Shown here one piece after another: positions 5,795 to 10,965 of a DNA stretch of 10,965 bases. The position numbers and the translations under genes are program-made. The notes under the pieces are model-generated. The model worked only from the letters and a program-made list of their open reading frames with translations, ran no database searches and was not told where the DNA came from. This DNA comes from an uncultured Coriobacteriaceae bacterium (GTDB lineage Bacteria > Actinomycetota > Coriobacteriia > Coriobacteriales > QAMH01): assembly GCA_902783175.1 (NCBI GenBank), contig CACZQA010000092.1, forward strand, positions 1 to 10,965, given 5' to 3'. Each line of letters starts with the position of its first letter. The stretch's first letter is position 1.

Positions 5795-5836
5795 AAAAGA
5801 CCCCGGAGGCAGAGGTTACCTCCGGGGTCTTTTTTT
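5795..5836 (+). terminator. Strong intrinsic terminator between convergent genes
   Basis: A perfect 15-bp stem is formed by AAAAGACCCCGGAGG (5795-5809) and CCTCCGGGGTCTTTT (5819-5833), with a 9-base loop and an uninterrupted T7 run (5830-5836). The A-rich left arm gives TCTTTT on the minus strand as well. It therefore probably serves both the 57-aa gene and the lipoprotein gene, whose stop is 5 bases away. Confidence 0.93.
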
Positions 5837-5840
5837 GCTG

Positions 5841-6488
5841 CTACTTGTCGAGCCCGAACTGGCTCTTGGAGCTCACCTTACCGTCGGAGAAGGTGATGCT
5901 GCAGTTCGAGGCGATGTTCTCGCCGTCCCACATGTACAGCTTCGACGAGACGCCGGCAATCTTCGTGTCGCTCGAGAGTTCGCCGTCGCCGCCCATGATC
6001 GCCACGACCTCGTCATAGGTCATGCCCGTTTCGACCTGGTTGTACTTGTCCATCGTGGCCTTCGCGGTGGACTGGTCGTTTACGCCGATCTGGCTCTTGT
6101 TCGTGACCTTGCCGTTCTGGAACGTGATGGTCGCGACGCCCCAACCGTCAGATTCCCACTCGTACATCGTCGTCTTGATGCCGCCGATCTCGTTCGTGCT
6201 CTGCTCGGTGCCTTCGGAGCCGATAATGCTCACGACCTGGTCGTAGGACATGCCGTTTTCGATCTTCGCGAACTTGTCCGCGTCGATCTTCGTGCTGTCC
6301 TTCTCCTGCTGAGCGCCTTGCGAGGCAGTGCTGCCCGAGTTGCCGGAGCCGTTCGAGCTGTCGGACTTGTTTCCGGCGCCGCTCGCGCACGACCCGATCA
6401 GTGCGACGAGGACGATGATCACGATGACGATGATGATGAGTTTCTTGTGGCTCTTCTTTGGAGCTGGTGTTTGCTGCGTGTCTGACAT
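5841..6488 (-). CDS. Membrane-anchored protein with two DUF3862-like domains
   Basis: This 215-residue surface protein starts at an ATG (6488) with GAGGGAGAG just upstream. An in-frame ATG at 6650 lies inside the 32-bp repeat and is rejected. Residues 1-16 are polar and Lys-rich, and 17-33 form a strongly hydrophobic Ile/Val helix ending IGSC, so Cys34 may be lipidated, although the lipobox is not ideal. A Ser/Gly/Asn-rich spacer (35-60) leads to two homologous domains of about 65 residues (71-135 and 147-213). Each begins with a GMSYDQVV or GMTYDEVV helix and IIG/IMGG, and ends with ITFQNGKVTNKSQIG or ITFSDGKVSSKSQFG. This is the DUF3862/SmpA-OmlA (BLIP-like) fold seen in Gram-positive lipoproteins; its ligand is unknown. 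Confidence 0.85.
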   Translation of the reverse strand: MSDTQQTPAPKKSHKKLIIIVIVIIVLVALIGSCASGAGNKSDSSNGSGNSGSTASQGAQQEKDSTKIDADKFAKIENGMSYDQVVSIIGSEGTEQSTNEIGGIKTTMYEWESDGWGVATITFQNGKVTNKSQIGVNDQSTAKATMDKYNQVETGMTYDEVVAIMGGDGELSSDTKIAGVSSKLYMWDGENIASNCSITFSDGKVSSKSQFGLDK

Positions 6489-6515
6489 GGACTCTCCCTC
6501 GCTTGCTTCATCCCG

Positions 6516-6532
6516 GCCAGGCGGTGCCTGGC
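6516..6532. promoter_or_regulatory. Palindrome GCCAGGC-GGT-GCCTGGC at the lipoprotein start site
   Basis: A perfect 7-bp inverted repeat with a 3-base centre lies between the -10 box (6534-6539) and the start codon at 6488, covering the expected transcription start near 6527. It could be an operator for a repressor or a 5' stabilising hairpin. No T-run follows. Confidence 0.45.
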
Positions 6533-6533
6533 G

Positions 6534-6562
6534 ATTATCTATTGCGCGGACAATTTTTTCAG
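6534..6562 (-). promoter_or_regulatory. Promoter of the DUF3862-like gene
   Basis: On the minus strand CTGAAA (6562-6557) and GATAAT (6539-6534) are 17 bases apart, matching four and five positions of the sigma-70 boxes. The start would be near 6527, giving a leader of about 40 bases. The region is the only AT-rich patch upstream of the gene. Confidence 0.5.
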
Positions 6563-6620
6563 AGCGGGAGGGCGATTTCCTCAGCTGCCAGCTAAGCCCG
6601 AGAGCGTGCGCCGCCAAAAG

Positions 6621-6684
6621 TGGCACGAGGGGCCGTGGGTATCGTGTCATTTTGAACCGAGGGGCCGTGGGTATCGTCTCAAAA
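6621..6684 (+). repeat. 32-bp intergenic repeat, two tandem units
   Basis: Units at 6621-6652 and 6653-6684 keep the exact 32-bp period. The first is the canonical form and is identical to the unit at 5411. The second varies only in its half-sites (TGAACCGA, TCGTCTCA) and ends AAAA instead of TTT. A degenerate continuation, TGAGGAATCGTGTCTCA, follows at 6685-6701. The array lies between the divergent lipoprotein promoter and the gene at 6749, ending about 50-65 bases before the start of the latter. Confidence 0.9.
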
Positions 6685-6748
6685 TGAGGAATCGTGTCTC
6701 AGGGTGCAGGTACACTGCTACACGAGGAATATGGATGGAAAGGCACGG

Positions 6749-7396
6749 ATGGCTCAGAAGACTATCGTAAGAAGCGAATACGAGTACCGTGGTGCCCGAT
6801 GGGCCGAGACGTCGGGCGGGGACCGCGGCCTTGCGTGCCAGGACGAGCGCATGGGCGCGTGGTTCTTCCGCCATGCGTTTGGCGAAGGCGGAGACGGTGA
6901 GAAGCTCGCCGCGCCACCGGCACGGTTCTTGTCGCCAGCCACCACCGACGCGCAGAGGCGCCGCGTGCTGGAGCGTTTCAAGCAGCTCACGATCGCGTGC
7001 ACGTGGGAAGAGCCCGAATCCAGCTTCCGTCTCAGCTTTGCGCGCAACAGGTTTGGCGCGCACTGCGTTGGCTACCTCGGGCTGCGGCGCAAGGTAGAGT
7101 CGGCGGATCCCGACTTCAGCATGGTCGGCTCCGAGGCGCGCGCGTTTGCCCGCGAGCTTGTGGAAGAGGAGCTGTGGCGGCTTTCCGGCGTCTACTCGCC
7201 CGCTCAAGCGAGCGCAGGCGACTGCGGGTCGTGGCTGCTGATGGCAACCGATGGCGTGCGCTGCTTTCTCGCGCAGGGGGAAGACGCATGGCCGCGCGAG
7301 CTGGAGGGGCTGTGTCGCTCCCTTGAGCGCCATGGCTTTCCTTGGCTCATGAACCCCTTCGGCGAGCTTGGCGCTCCAACGGCGGAGCCCTTCTAA
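6749..7396 (+). CDS. Hypothetical protein, 215 aa
   Basis: The ATG at 6749 is preferred because GGAAAGG lies five bases upstream. An in-frame ATG at 6731, with GAGGA only two bases away, and a GTG at 6704 are alternatives. The product is soluble, Arg- and Trp-rich, with no signal peptide or membrane helix. Features include ACTWEEPESSFRLSFARNRFG (about 82-102) as strand-like sequence, a helical stretch ARAFARELVEEELWRL, and WLLMATDGVRCFL, which looks like a core beta-hairpin. I do not recognise the family. No good promoter is visible between the tandem repeats and the gene, so the repeats may contribute to its expression. Confidence 0.75.
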   Translation: MAQKTIVRSEYEYRGARWAETSGGDRGLACQDERMGAWFFRHAFGEGGDGEKLAAPPARFLSPATTDAQRRRVLERFKQLTIACTWEEPESSFRLSFARNRFGAHCVGYLGLRRKVESADPDFSMVGSEARAFARELVEEELWRLSGVYSPAQASAGDCGSWLLMATDGVRCFLAQGEDAWPRELEGLCRSLERHGFPWLMNPFGELGAPTAEPF

Positions 7397-7426
7397 TATG
7401 CAAAAAGCATAAGCCGAACTTTTTTT
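7397..7426 (+). terminator. Weak terminator candidate after the 6749 gene
   Basis: TATGC-AAAAA-GCATA (7397-7411) is a 5-bp hairpin, and a T7 run starts 9 bases later (7420-7426); AAAAAG and CTTTTT could also pair. Both are weak, so readthrough into the 48-aa gene is possible. Confidence 0.3.
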
Positions 7427-7437
7427 AATTGGGCACT

Positions 7438-7465
7438 TTGCAACATTCTGCAAATCACATATAGT
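7438..7465 (+). promoter_or_regulatory. Promoter of the 48-aa gene with overlapping palindrome
   Basis: TTGCAA (7438-7443) and TATAGT (7460-7465) are 16 bases apart, a near-consensus sigma-70 promoter. The -35 box is the left arm of TTTGCA-N6-TGCAAA (7437-7454), a dyad resembling the TTGCA-N5-TGCAA sites elsewhere but with one extra spacer base. In this position a bound protein would block rather than activate. Transcription should start near 7472. Confidence 0.7.
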
Positions 7466-7472
7466 TCGAGTG

Positions 7473-7493
7473 CTGCATTGATTGGCAATGCAG
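7473..7493 (+). promoter_or_regulatory. 5'-terminal hairpin CTGCATTG-N5-CAATGCAG
   Basis: A perfect 8-bp inverted repeat begins at the predicted first transcribed bases of the 48-aa gene's mRNA. A stem at the extreme 5' end commonly protects messages from decay; as DNA it could also be an operator. It lies 13 bases before the ribosome-binding region, so it should not block translation. Confidence 0.5.
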
Positions 7494-7521
7494 GATTTCC
7501 ATTAGAGAGGAAAAGAACGAC

Positions 7522-7668
7522 ATGGCAGTCAACGTTGACCAGATCATCAACAACCACAACACCCGCATGAACCAGATCGAGATCGCCGAGAAGGAGACCG
7601 ACAACGTCTTCGTCACCGCTTGGGAAGCTGAGCTCAAGAACAGCCTCGCCAACCAGCCGACCGACTAG
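7522..7668 (+). CDS. Microprotein of 48 aa, unknown function
   Basis: The gene begins at ATG 7522, with AGAGAGGAAAAG as ribosome-binding region, and ends at TAG 7666-7668. The 48 residues start MAVNVDQIINNHNTRMNQ and end NSLANQPTD. They are hydrophilic, Asn- and Glu-rich, with no cysteines, signal or membrane segment, and probably form one or two amphipathic helices. Nearly every codon is the C- or G-ending form expected of a highly expressed gene (AAC, ATC, GAC, GAG, CTC). It has its own promoter at 7438 and terminator at 7694, so it is monocistronic. I do not recognise a family. The complete gene architecture makes a chance open frame unlikely. Confidence 0.8.
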   Translation: MAVNVDQIINNHNTRMNQIEIAEKETDNVFVTAWEAELKNSLANQPTD

Positions 7669-7693
7669 TTCTTCGCAACATAGCAAGTGTTGC

Positions 7694-7728
7694 AAAAGGC
7701 CGTTGCTCCTTCGGGCAGCGGCCTTTTT
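7694..7728 (+). terminator. Intrinsic terminator of the 48-aa gene
   Basis: AAAAGGCCGTTGC (7694-7706) pairs with GCAGCGGCCTTTT (7715-7727) with one G-U pair, an 8-base loop and a T5 tract. It lies 25 bases after the stop. The A-run on the left arm gives TTTT on the minus strand too, so it may help stop transcription arriving from the DUF4177-like gene. Confidence 0.9.
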
Positions 7729-7737
7729 CATGTCTTT

Positions 7738-7792
7738 CAGAAAAACGATGCGGCGGGACCACTATCTTCTGGACGAAAGCCCCGTCCCACCG
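7738..7792 (-). terminator. Probable terminator of the minus-strand DUF4177/permease unit
   Basis: Read on the minus strand, CGGTGGGAC (7792-7784) pairs with GTCCCGCCG (7759-7751) with one G-U pair, and TTTTT follows four bases later (7745-7741). The 24-base loop may fold further. It lies about 50 bases after the stop of the DUF4177-like gene. Confidence 0.55.
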
Positions 7793-7845
7793 TCATGCAC
7801 TTTCTGCGCCCGGGCACTGCGGCGTTTCTTGTCGCCAGCGCGTCT

Positions 7846-8106
7846 TCAGTCGATTCGCTCGAACACGAGGTTGCACACCGTGCGGTCGCCGCCGCCAAAG
7901 CCCGCAGAGTTCGCGGTCGACTGCGCGAACGTGTGCAGGCGGTAGCCCTGCGCGTACTGCTCGTTGCAAAGGTCTTCGATCTCGCGGAAGTTCTTCGAGC
8001 CCTTGCCGACGAACTTTTCCCTCAGCACGATCTGCATCACCCGGTACTTGCCGTTGCTGTAGCTGATCTTGCCCTCTTCGTCGTTGAACGCGTCCATGAT
8101 TCCCAT
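7846..8106 (-). CDS. DUF4177-like small protein, 86 aa
   Basis: Residues 20-85 follow the DUF4177 pattern: a first strand KYRVMQIVLREKF, a helix NFREIEDLCNEQYAQGYRLHTF that places the hallmark YAQGYRL, and a closing strand TVCNLVFERI. Proteins of this family are small alpha/beta units of unknown function, often found as accessory genes. Start choice: AGAGAGG lies 8 bases before the ATG at 8106 but only 2 before the ATG at 8112, so 8106 is preferred. An in-frame ATG at 8157 falls in the 32-bp repeat and is rejected. The gene follows the amino-acid permease; the gap consists almost entirely of two repeat units plus this ribosome-binding site. Confidence 0.75.
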   Translation of the reverse strand: MGIMDAFNDEEGKISYSNGKYRVMQIVLREKFVGKGSKNFREIEDLCNEQYAQGYRLHTFAQSTANSAGFGGGDRTVCNLVFERID

Positions 8107-8124
8107 GTGCATGTCCTCTCTCTC

Positions 8125-8188
8125 GTATGGCACGATACCCACGGCCCCTCGTGTCATTTTGAAACGATACCCACGGCCCCTCGTGCCA
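8125..8188 (-). repeat. 32-bp intergenic repeat, two tandem units
   Basis: On the minus strand the units run 8188-8157 and 8156-8125, again at an exact 32-bp period, with the full core GGGGCCGTGGGTA in both. The half-sites are TGGCACGA/TCGTTTCA and TGACACGA/TCGTGCCA. The array starts 2 bases after the permease stop codon and ends just before the AGAGAGG site of the DUF4177-like gene, so it fills the intergenic space and would be transcribed if the two genes are read through. Confidence 0.9.
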
Positions 8189-8190
8189 GT

Positions 8191-9693
8191 TTAGACGACG
8201 AGGTAGGGGAAGGCGAAGAGCGCGAGCGCGAGCACGCAGGCGATGCCCACGACGACCTTCCAGACCAGGTACTCCCGGTCCATCTTGGCGCGCTCCTCGG
8301 CTGGCGGCTCGTCGTTGGCGCCCGATGCGGCCAGGTCGAGCGTGAACTCGCCCTGCTTGCCGTAGACCTTGTAGCAGATCGCGTACACGACCAGCGCGAT
8401 CGCACACCAGATGATCCCCGTCGTAAAGGCGTCGGGCTCGAGCTGCGTCATCATCAGGATGTAGATGACGGCACTCACCGGCGCGCCAATCTTGATGCCA
8501 GGAGCCTTGTACGCGCGCTTGAGCTCGGGGAAGCGCTGGCGCAGGAAGAGCGCCGCGATGATGCCGATCACGTAGTAGAACAGGTCGGCGAACAGCGAGA
8601 GGTTCGCGATGTAGTCGAGCGAGTTGGTGAGGATCAAGACGATCGACACGACGCCGAGGGTGATGACGGAGACATAGGGCGTGCTAAAGCGCTTGCTCGT
8701 CTTCGCGAATACCTTGGGCACGGCGCCGTCGCGCGCCATGACGAACAGGTAGCGGCCGGTCGTTGCCACGCTCGCGTTGAGGGTCGAGAAGTCGCCGCCC
8801 AGCGAGATGCCGATGCACAGCAAAATGAGCGGGAAGCCCATGATGCCGGCGGACATCATCGCCTGGGCAAACGGCGCGTCGGCGTCGGAGAGCATCGCCA
8901 TCGAGTCGACGGGCGTGATGCCGACGAGGAACCACTGGAACAGCGCGTTGACCGCGAACACGACAAACGGGGTCAGAAACATCGCGCGCGGGATGTTGAC
9001 GTGCGGGTACTTGATTTCCTCGCCCATCGAGACGGCCGACTCGAACCCCGCGAAGCACCACCAGATCATGCACATCGCGGCAAAGAACGAGAGGGGATTG
9101 CTCGCGTCGATGAAGTCGGGCGTCGTGACGAAGGTCGGCAGGCTCACGTTGGGGATCATCGTCAAAAACCAGATCGCGGCAACTCCCCAGAAGAAGAACA
9201 TCGCCGCGTTCTGCACGCGCCCCGAGACCTCGACCCCGAACACGTTGACCACGGTGAACCCGGCGACGACGATTGCCGCGAGGATGCCGTCGGAGATGGG
9301 CAGCTCTATGCCGAGTGCGAGGAAGATGGTCTTGAAGTAATAACTGAATGCAAGTGCCTCTCCGCCGTTGACCGCGACGAGCGAGATGATGAAGTTCCAG
9401 CCCGCGAGTACGCCCGCCCAGCGCCCGATGCCCATCGATGCAAACTGGTAGGTGCCGCCGGCGTAGGGGAGCGACGCGCCCATCTCGGCGTAGAGCAGCG
9501 CGGGGTAGATGCTCACGGCCAGCGCGAGGAGCGTCGCGAAGATAACGAACGGGCCGAGGTCGCCTACGACGTTCGAGCCCGTCGTGAACAAGCCGACGCC
9601 GATGACCGAGCCTGCTGCGACGGTGACGGCTTCTCGCATACCGAACTTGCGTTTGAGCTGGCCTTTTCCAACTATGCCTTCGCCCTGTGCCAT
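8191..9693 (-). CDS. APC-family amino-acid permease
   Basis: This 500-residue integral membrane transporter of the amino acid-polyamine-organocation superfamily should exchange or import amino acids or amines. The TM1 signature GSVIGVGLF (28-36), which forms part of the substrate site in this superfamily, is intact. GASLPYAGGTYQFAS (TM2-TM3 region) and CFAGFESAVSMGEEIKYPHVNIPRA (TM6 to the loop, with the conserved acidic pair) are typical. About 12 helices are followed by a hydrophilic segment (DLAASGANDEPPAEERAK) and an extra C-terminal hydrophobic helix (about 478-500). The ATG at 9693 has GAGAGG 7 bases upstream. The substrate is unknown; no metabolic enzyme gene is adjacent to suggest one. 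The weak promoter region 9694-9800 contains a direct repeat CTACAG and a GCAAG/CTTGC dyad on the minus strand. Confidence 0.92.
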   Translation of the reverse strand: MAQGEGIVGKGQLKRKFGMREAVTVAAGSVIGVGLFTTGSNVVGDLGPFVIFATLLALAVSIYPALLYAEMGASLPYAGGTYQFASMGIGRWAGVLAGWNFIISLVAVNGGEALAFSYYFKTIFLALGIELPISDGILAAIVVAGFTVVNVFGVEVSGRVQNAAMFFFWGVAAIWFLTMIPNVSLPTFVTTPDFIDASNPLSFFAAMCMIWWCFAGFESAVSMGEEIKYPHVNIPRAMFLTPFVVFAVNALFQWFLVGITPVDSMAMLSDADAPFAQAMMSAGIMGFPLILLCIGISLGGDFSTLNASVATTGRYLFVMARDGAVPKVFAKTSKRFSTPYVSVITLGVVSIVLILTNSLDYIANLSLFADLFYYVIGIIAALFLRQRFPELKRAYKAPGIKIGAPVSAVIYILMMTQLEPDAFTTGIIWCAIALVVYAICYKVYGKQGEFTLDLAASGANDEPPAEERAKMDREYLVWKVVVGIACVLALALFAFPYLVV

Positions 9694-9800
9694 GTATTGC
9701 CTCTCATATCAGTAGACTTTAGCAAACTGTAGTGCTGTAGTAAGCGGCTAGGAGTGTAGCGCAAGGGGGTGCTTGCCACAAGAACTTTTGCAGCTGGCAG

Positions 9801-10965
9801 CTACAGGCCGCGCACGACGTGGCGCGAGCGCAGCAGGGCGACCCAGCCGGCAAGTGCAATCGTCATCGGCGCGACGATCATCCAGCCCGTCGCCTCGACG
9901 TATGTGCCAAAGACGGGCAGCAGAACGAGGAACATGCCCACCGCGCCCAGAAAGACGCGCATGCAGTTGATGAGCGCGGATGCCGAGCCGATGTCGGAAT
10001 CCTGCTGCGCGAGCAGGATGTTGACCGCGTACGGACGCACGGCAGACTCGAAGAAGGCGAAGACCAGGAACAGCCCGCAGAAGACGAACGCGTTGCTCCT
10101 TCCGACCAACAGGATGAGGATGCCCACGACGATCGTGCAGACGATTGCAAGGGAGGTGAAGAAGCGATGCGTCACGTTCTTGGAGATCTTCAGCCATGCC
10201 GCGGGGCCGAGGGCGTTCGTCAGCGCCACCGTTGCGAAGAACAGGCTGAAGCCGAGCGCGCTGAAGCCGAAGAAGTCGATGTATATGTACGAGCCGACCG
10301 ACACATACGCCATGTAGCCGATTTCCCAGGCGCTGGTTATCAGGAGGAAGAACAGAAAAGCGCGGTTTTTCGCCACGTGCCCCAGGCGGGCGAGCGTCGC
10401 GGGCAGGCTCGTCGTCGCGCGCCCCTGTGCAGGCAGGGTCTCCTTGAACGCCAGGGCCATGAGCAGCTCGAGCGCGGAGACGGCGGCGAGCACGACAAAG
10501 ACCCCGCGCCAGTTGGCGACGACGAGGATGCCGGCGCCGATGATCGGTGCGGCAACCGGGCCGATCACGAAGATGATCTGGATGATGGCGAGCATGCGCT
10601 CGCGGTAGGCGGGCTTGATGGCGTCTTTGACGACGGCGGTGCACACCGCGCTCATAGCGCCCGAGCTCAGCGCCTCGACGACGCGCGCGCCGATGAGCAT
10701 CCAGATGCTCACCGATGCGGCGCATGCCAGGCTCGACAGGCAATAGCAGGCAAGGCCCGCCAGGAGCACCGGCTTGCGGCCGAACTTGTCGGAGAGGGGG
10801 CCAAAGATCAGCAGCCCGACCGCCATGAAGAGGTAGTAACCCACGAGCGTGAGGTTTACGACGTCGTCGGTCGTGTTGAAGTAATTGGACATGTTCGGGA
10901 TGGAGGGCGTGTACATGTCGAGGGAAAGCGGCGCGGTGAGCGAGCCCAGCACGAGCAGGACGAGC
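9801..10965 (-). CDS. Bcr/CflA-type MFS drug-resistance exporter (5' end outside window)
   Basis: This is a 12-TM major facilitator protein of the DHA1 branch. The frame stays open to the right edge (LVLLVLGSLTAPLSLDMYTP...), so the N-terminus lies beyond the window and the GTG at 10952 is internal. SLDMYTPSIPNM at the end of TM1 is the hallmark of Bcr/CflA exporters. Motif A, GPLSDKFGRKPVLLAG, follows between TM2 and TM3. The TM4 segment RVVEALSSGAMSAVCTAVVKDAIKP and the TM5 segment GPVAAPIIGAGILVVANWRGVFVVLA fit the family. It probably expels a drug or small metabolite using the proton gradient; the substrate cannot be told. The stop at 9801 lies 107 bases before the permease start, with no clear terminator between them. 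Confidence 0.9.
   Translation of the reverse strand, partial: LVLLVLGSLTAPLSLDMYTPSIPNMSNYFNTTDDVVNLTLVGYYLFMAVGLLIFGPLSDKFGRKPVLLAGLACYCLSSLACAASVSIWMLIGARVVEALSSGAMSAVCTAVVKDAIKPAYRERMLAIIQIIFVIGPVAAPIIGAGILVVANWRGVFVVLAAVSALELLMALAFKETLPAQGRATTSLPATLARLGHVAKNRAFLFFLLITSAWEIGYMAYVSVGSYIYIDFFGFSALGFSLFFATVALTNALGPAAWLKISKNVTHRFFTSLAIVCTIVVGILILLVGRSNAFVFCGLFLVFAFFESAVRPYAVNILLAQQDSDIGSASALINCMRVFLGAVGMFLVLLPVFGTYVEATGWMIVAPMTIALAGWVALLRSRHVVRGL

Noticed and set aside
6647..7453. A 268-codon minus-strand open frame across the hypothetical gene at 6749
   Set aside because: It begins in the promoter region of the 48-aa gene with no ribosome-binding site, and its C-terminus is encoded by the 32-bp repeat; the plus-strand frame has better start signals.
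7687..9732. A 681-codon open frame on the plus strand
   Set aside because: It lies antisense to the APC permease and the DUF4177-like gene, is rich in Arg, His, Asp and Val as expected of a GC-rich shadow frame, and has no domain resemblance.

Overview
The window reads as ordinary chromosome from a GC-rich Gram-positive bacterium. Codon use (GAC, CTC, ATC, GAG), AGAGAGG/GGAGG ribosome-binding sites, an abundance of secondary transporters and the style of the small proteins suggest an actinobacterium of the class Coriobacteriia (Olsenella/Collinsella/Atopobiaceae-like). This is inference from composition and gene style; there is no rRNA or marker gene here to prove it.

Layout. 1-91 is the 3' end of an unidentified plus-strand gene. 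92-558 has no protein gene that I would call, but it holds a 30-bp direct repeat with perfect palindromes, two TTGCA-N5-TGCAA operator-like sites, a -10 box, a run of hairpins and a strong intrinsic terminator, which together look like a structured RNA. 559-1131 is a plus-strand hypothetical gene. It converges on a minus-strand pair made of an acidic helical protein (2629-3510) followed by a 14-TM MFS exporter (1178-2587). 3511-3881 is intergenic and carries a compact candidate small RNA (promoter, 5' hairpin, pyrimidine-rich linker, terminator; about 3752-3840). 3882-5330 encodes a MocR-type GntR/aminotransferase regulator on the minus strand. Divergent from it is a 57-aa single-TM protein (5600-5773), which shares a terminator region with a convergent two-domain DUF3862-like surface lipoprotein (5841-6488). 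6749-7396 is a plus-strand hypothetical gene, followed by a well-formed 48-aa microprotein gene with its own promoter and terminator (7522-7668). From 7740 to the right edge all genes lie on the minus strand: a Bcr/CflA-type MFS drug exporter cut by the window edge, an APC-family amino-acid permease, and a DUF4177-like small protein.

The most unusual feature is a 32-bp intergenic repeat present seven times at three loci (5347-5442, 6621-6684, 8125-8188). It is always tandem, always at an exact 32-bp period, and always immediately upstream of a gene start or in a divergent promoter region. Each unit has an imperfect inverted repeat (TGRCACGA...TCGTGYCA) around a constant GGGGCCGTGGGTA core. 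The genes beside these repeats share no obvious pathway, so the repeat looks like a genome-wide element (regulator-binding array, RNA element or REP-like sequence) rather than part of one operon. Second-tier observations are the two candidate noncoding RNAs, the twin TTGCA-N5-TGCAA sites that recur with the same 21-bp spacing and the same distance to a -10 box at two loci, and the two isolated microproteins.
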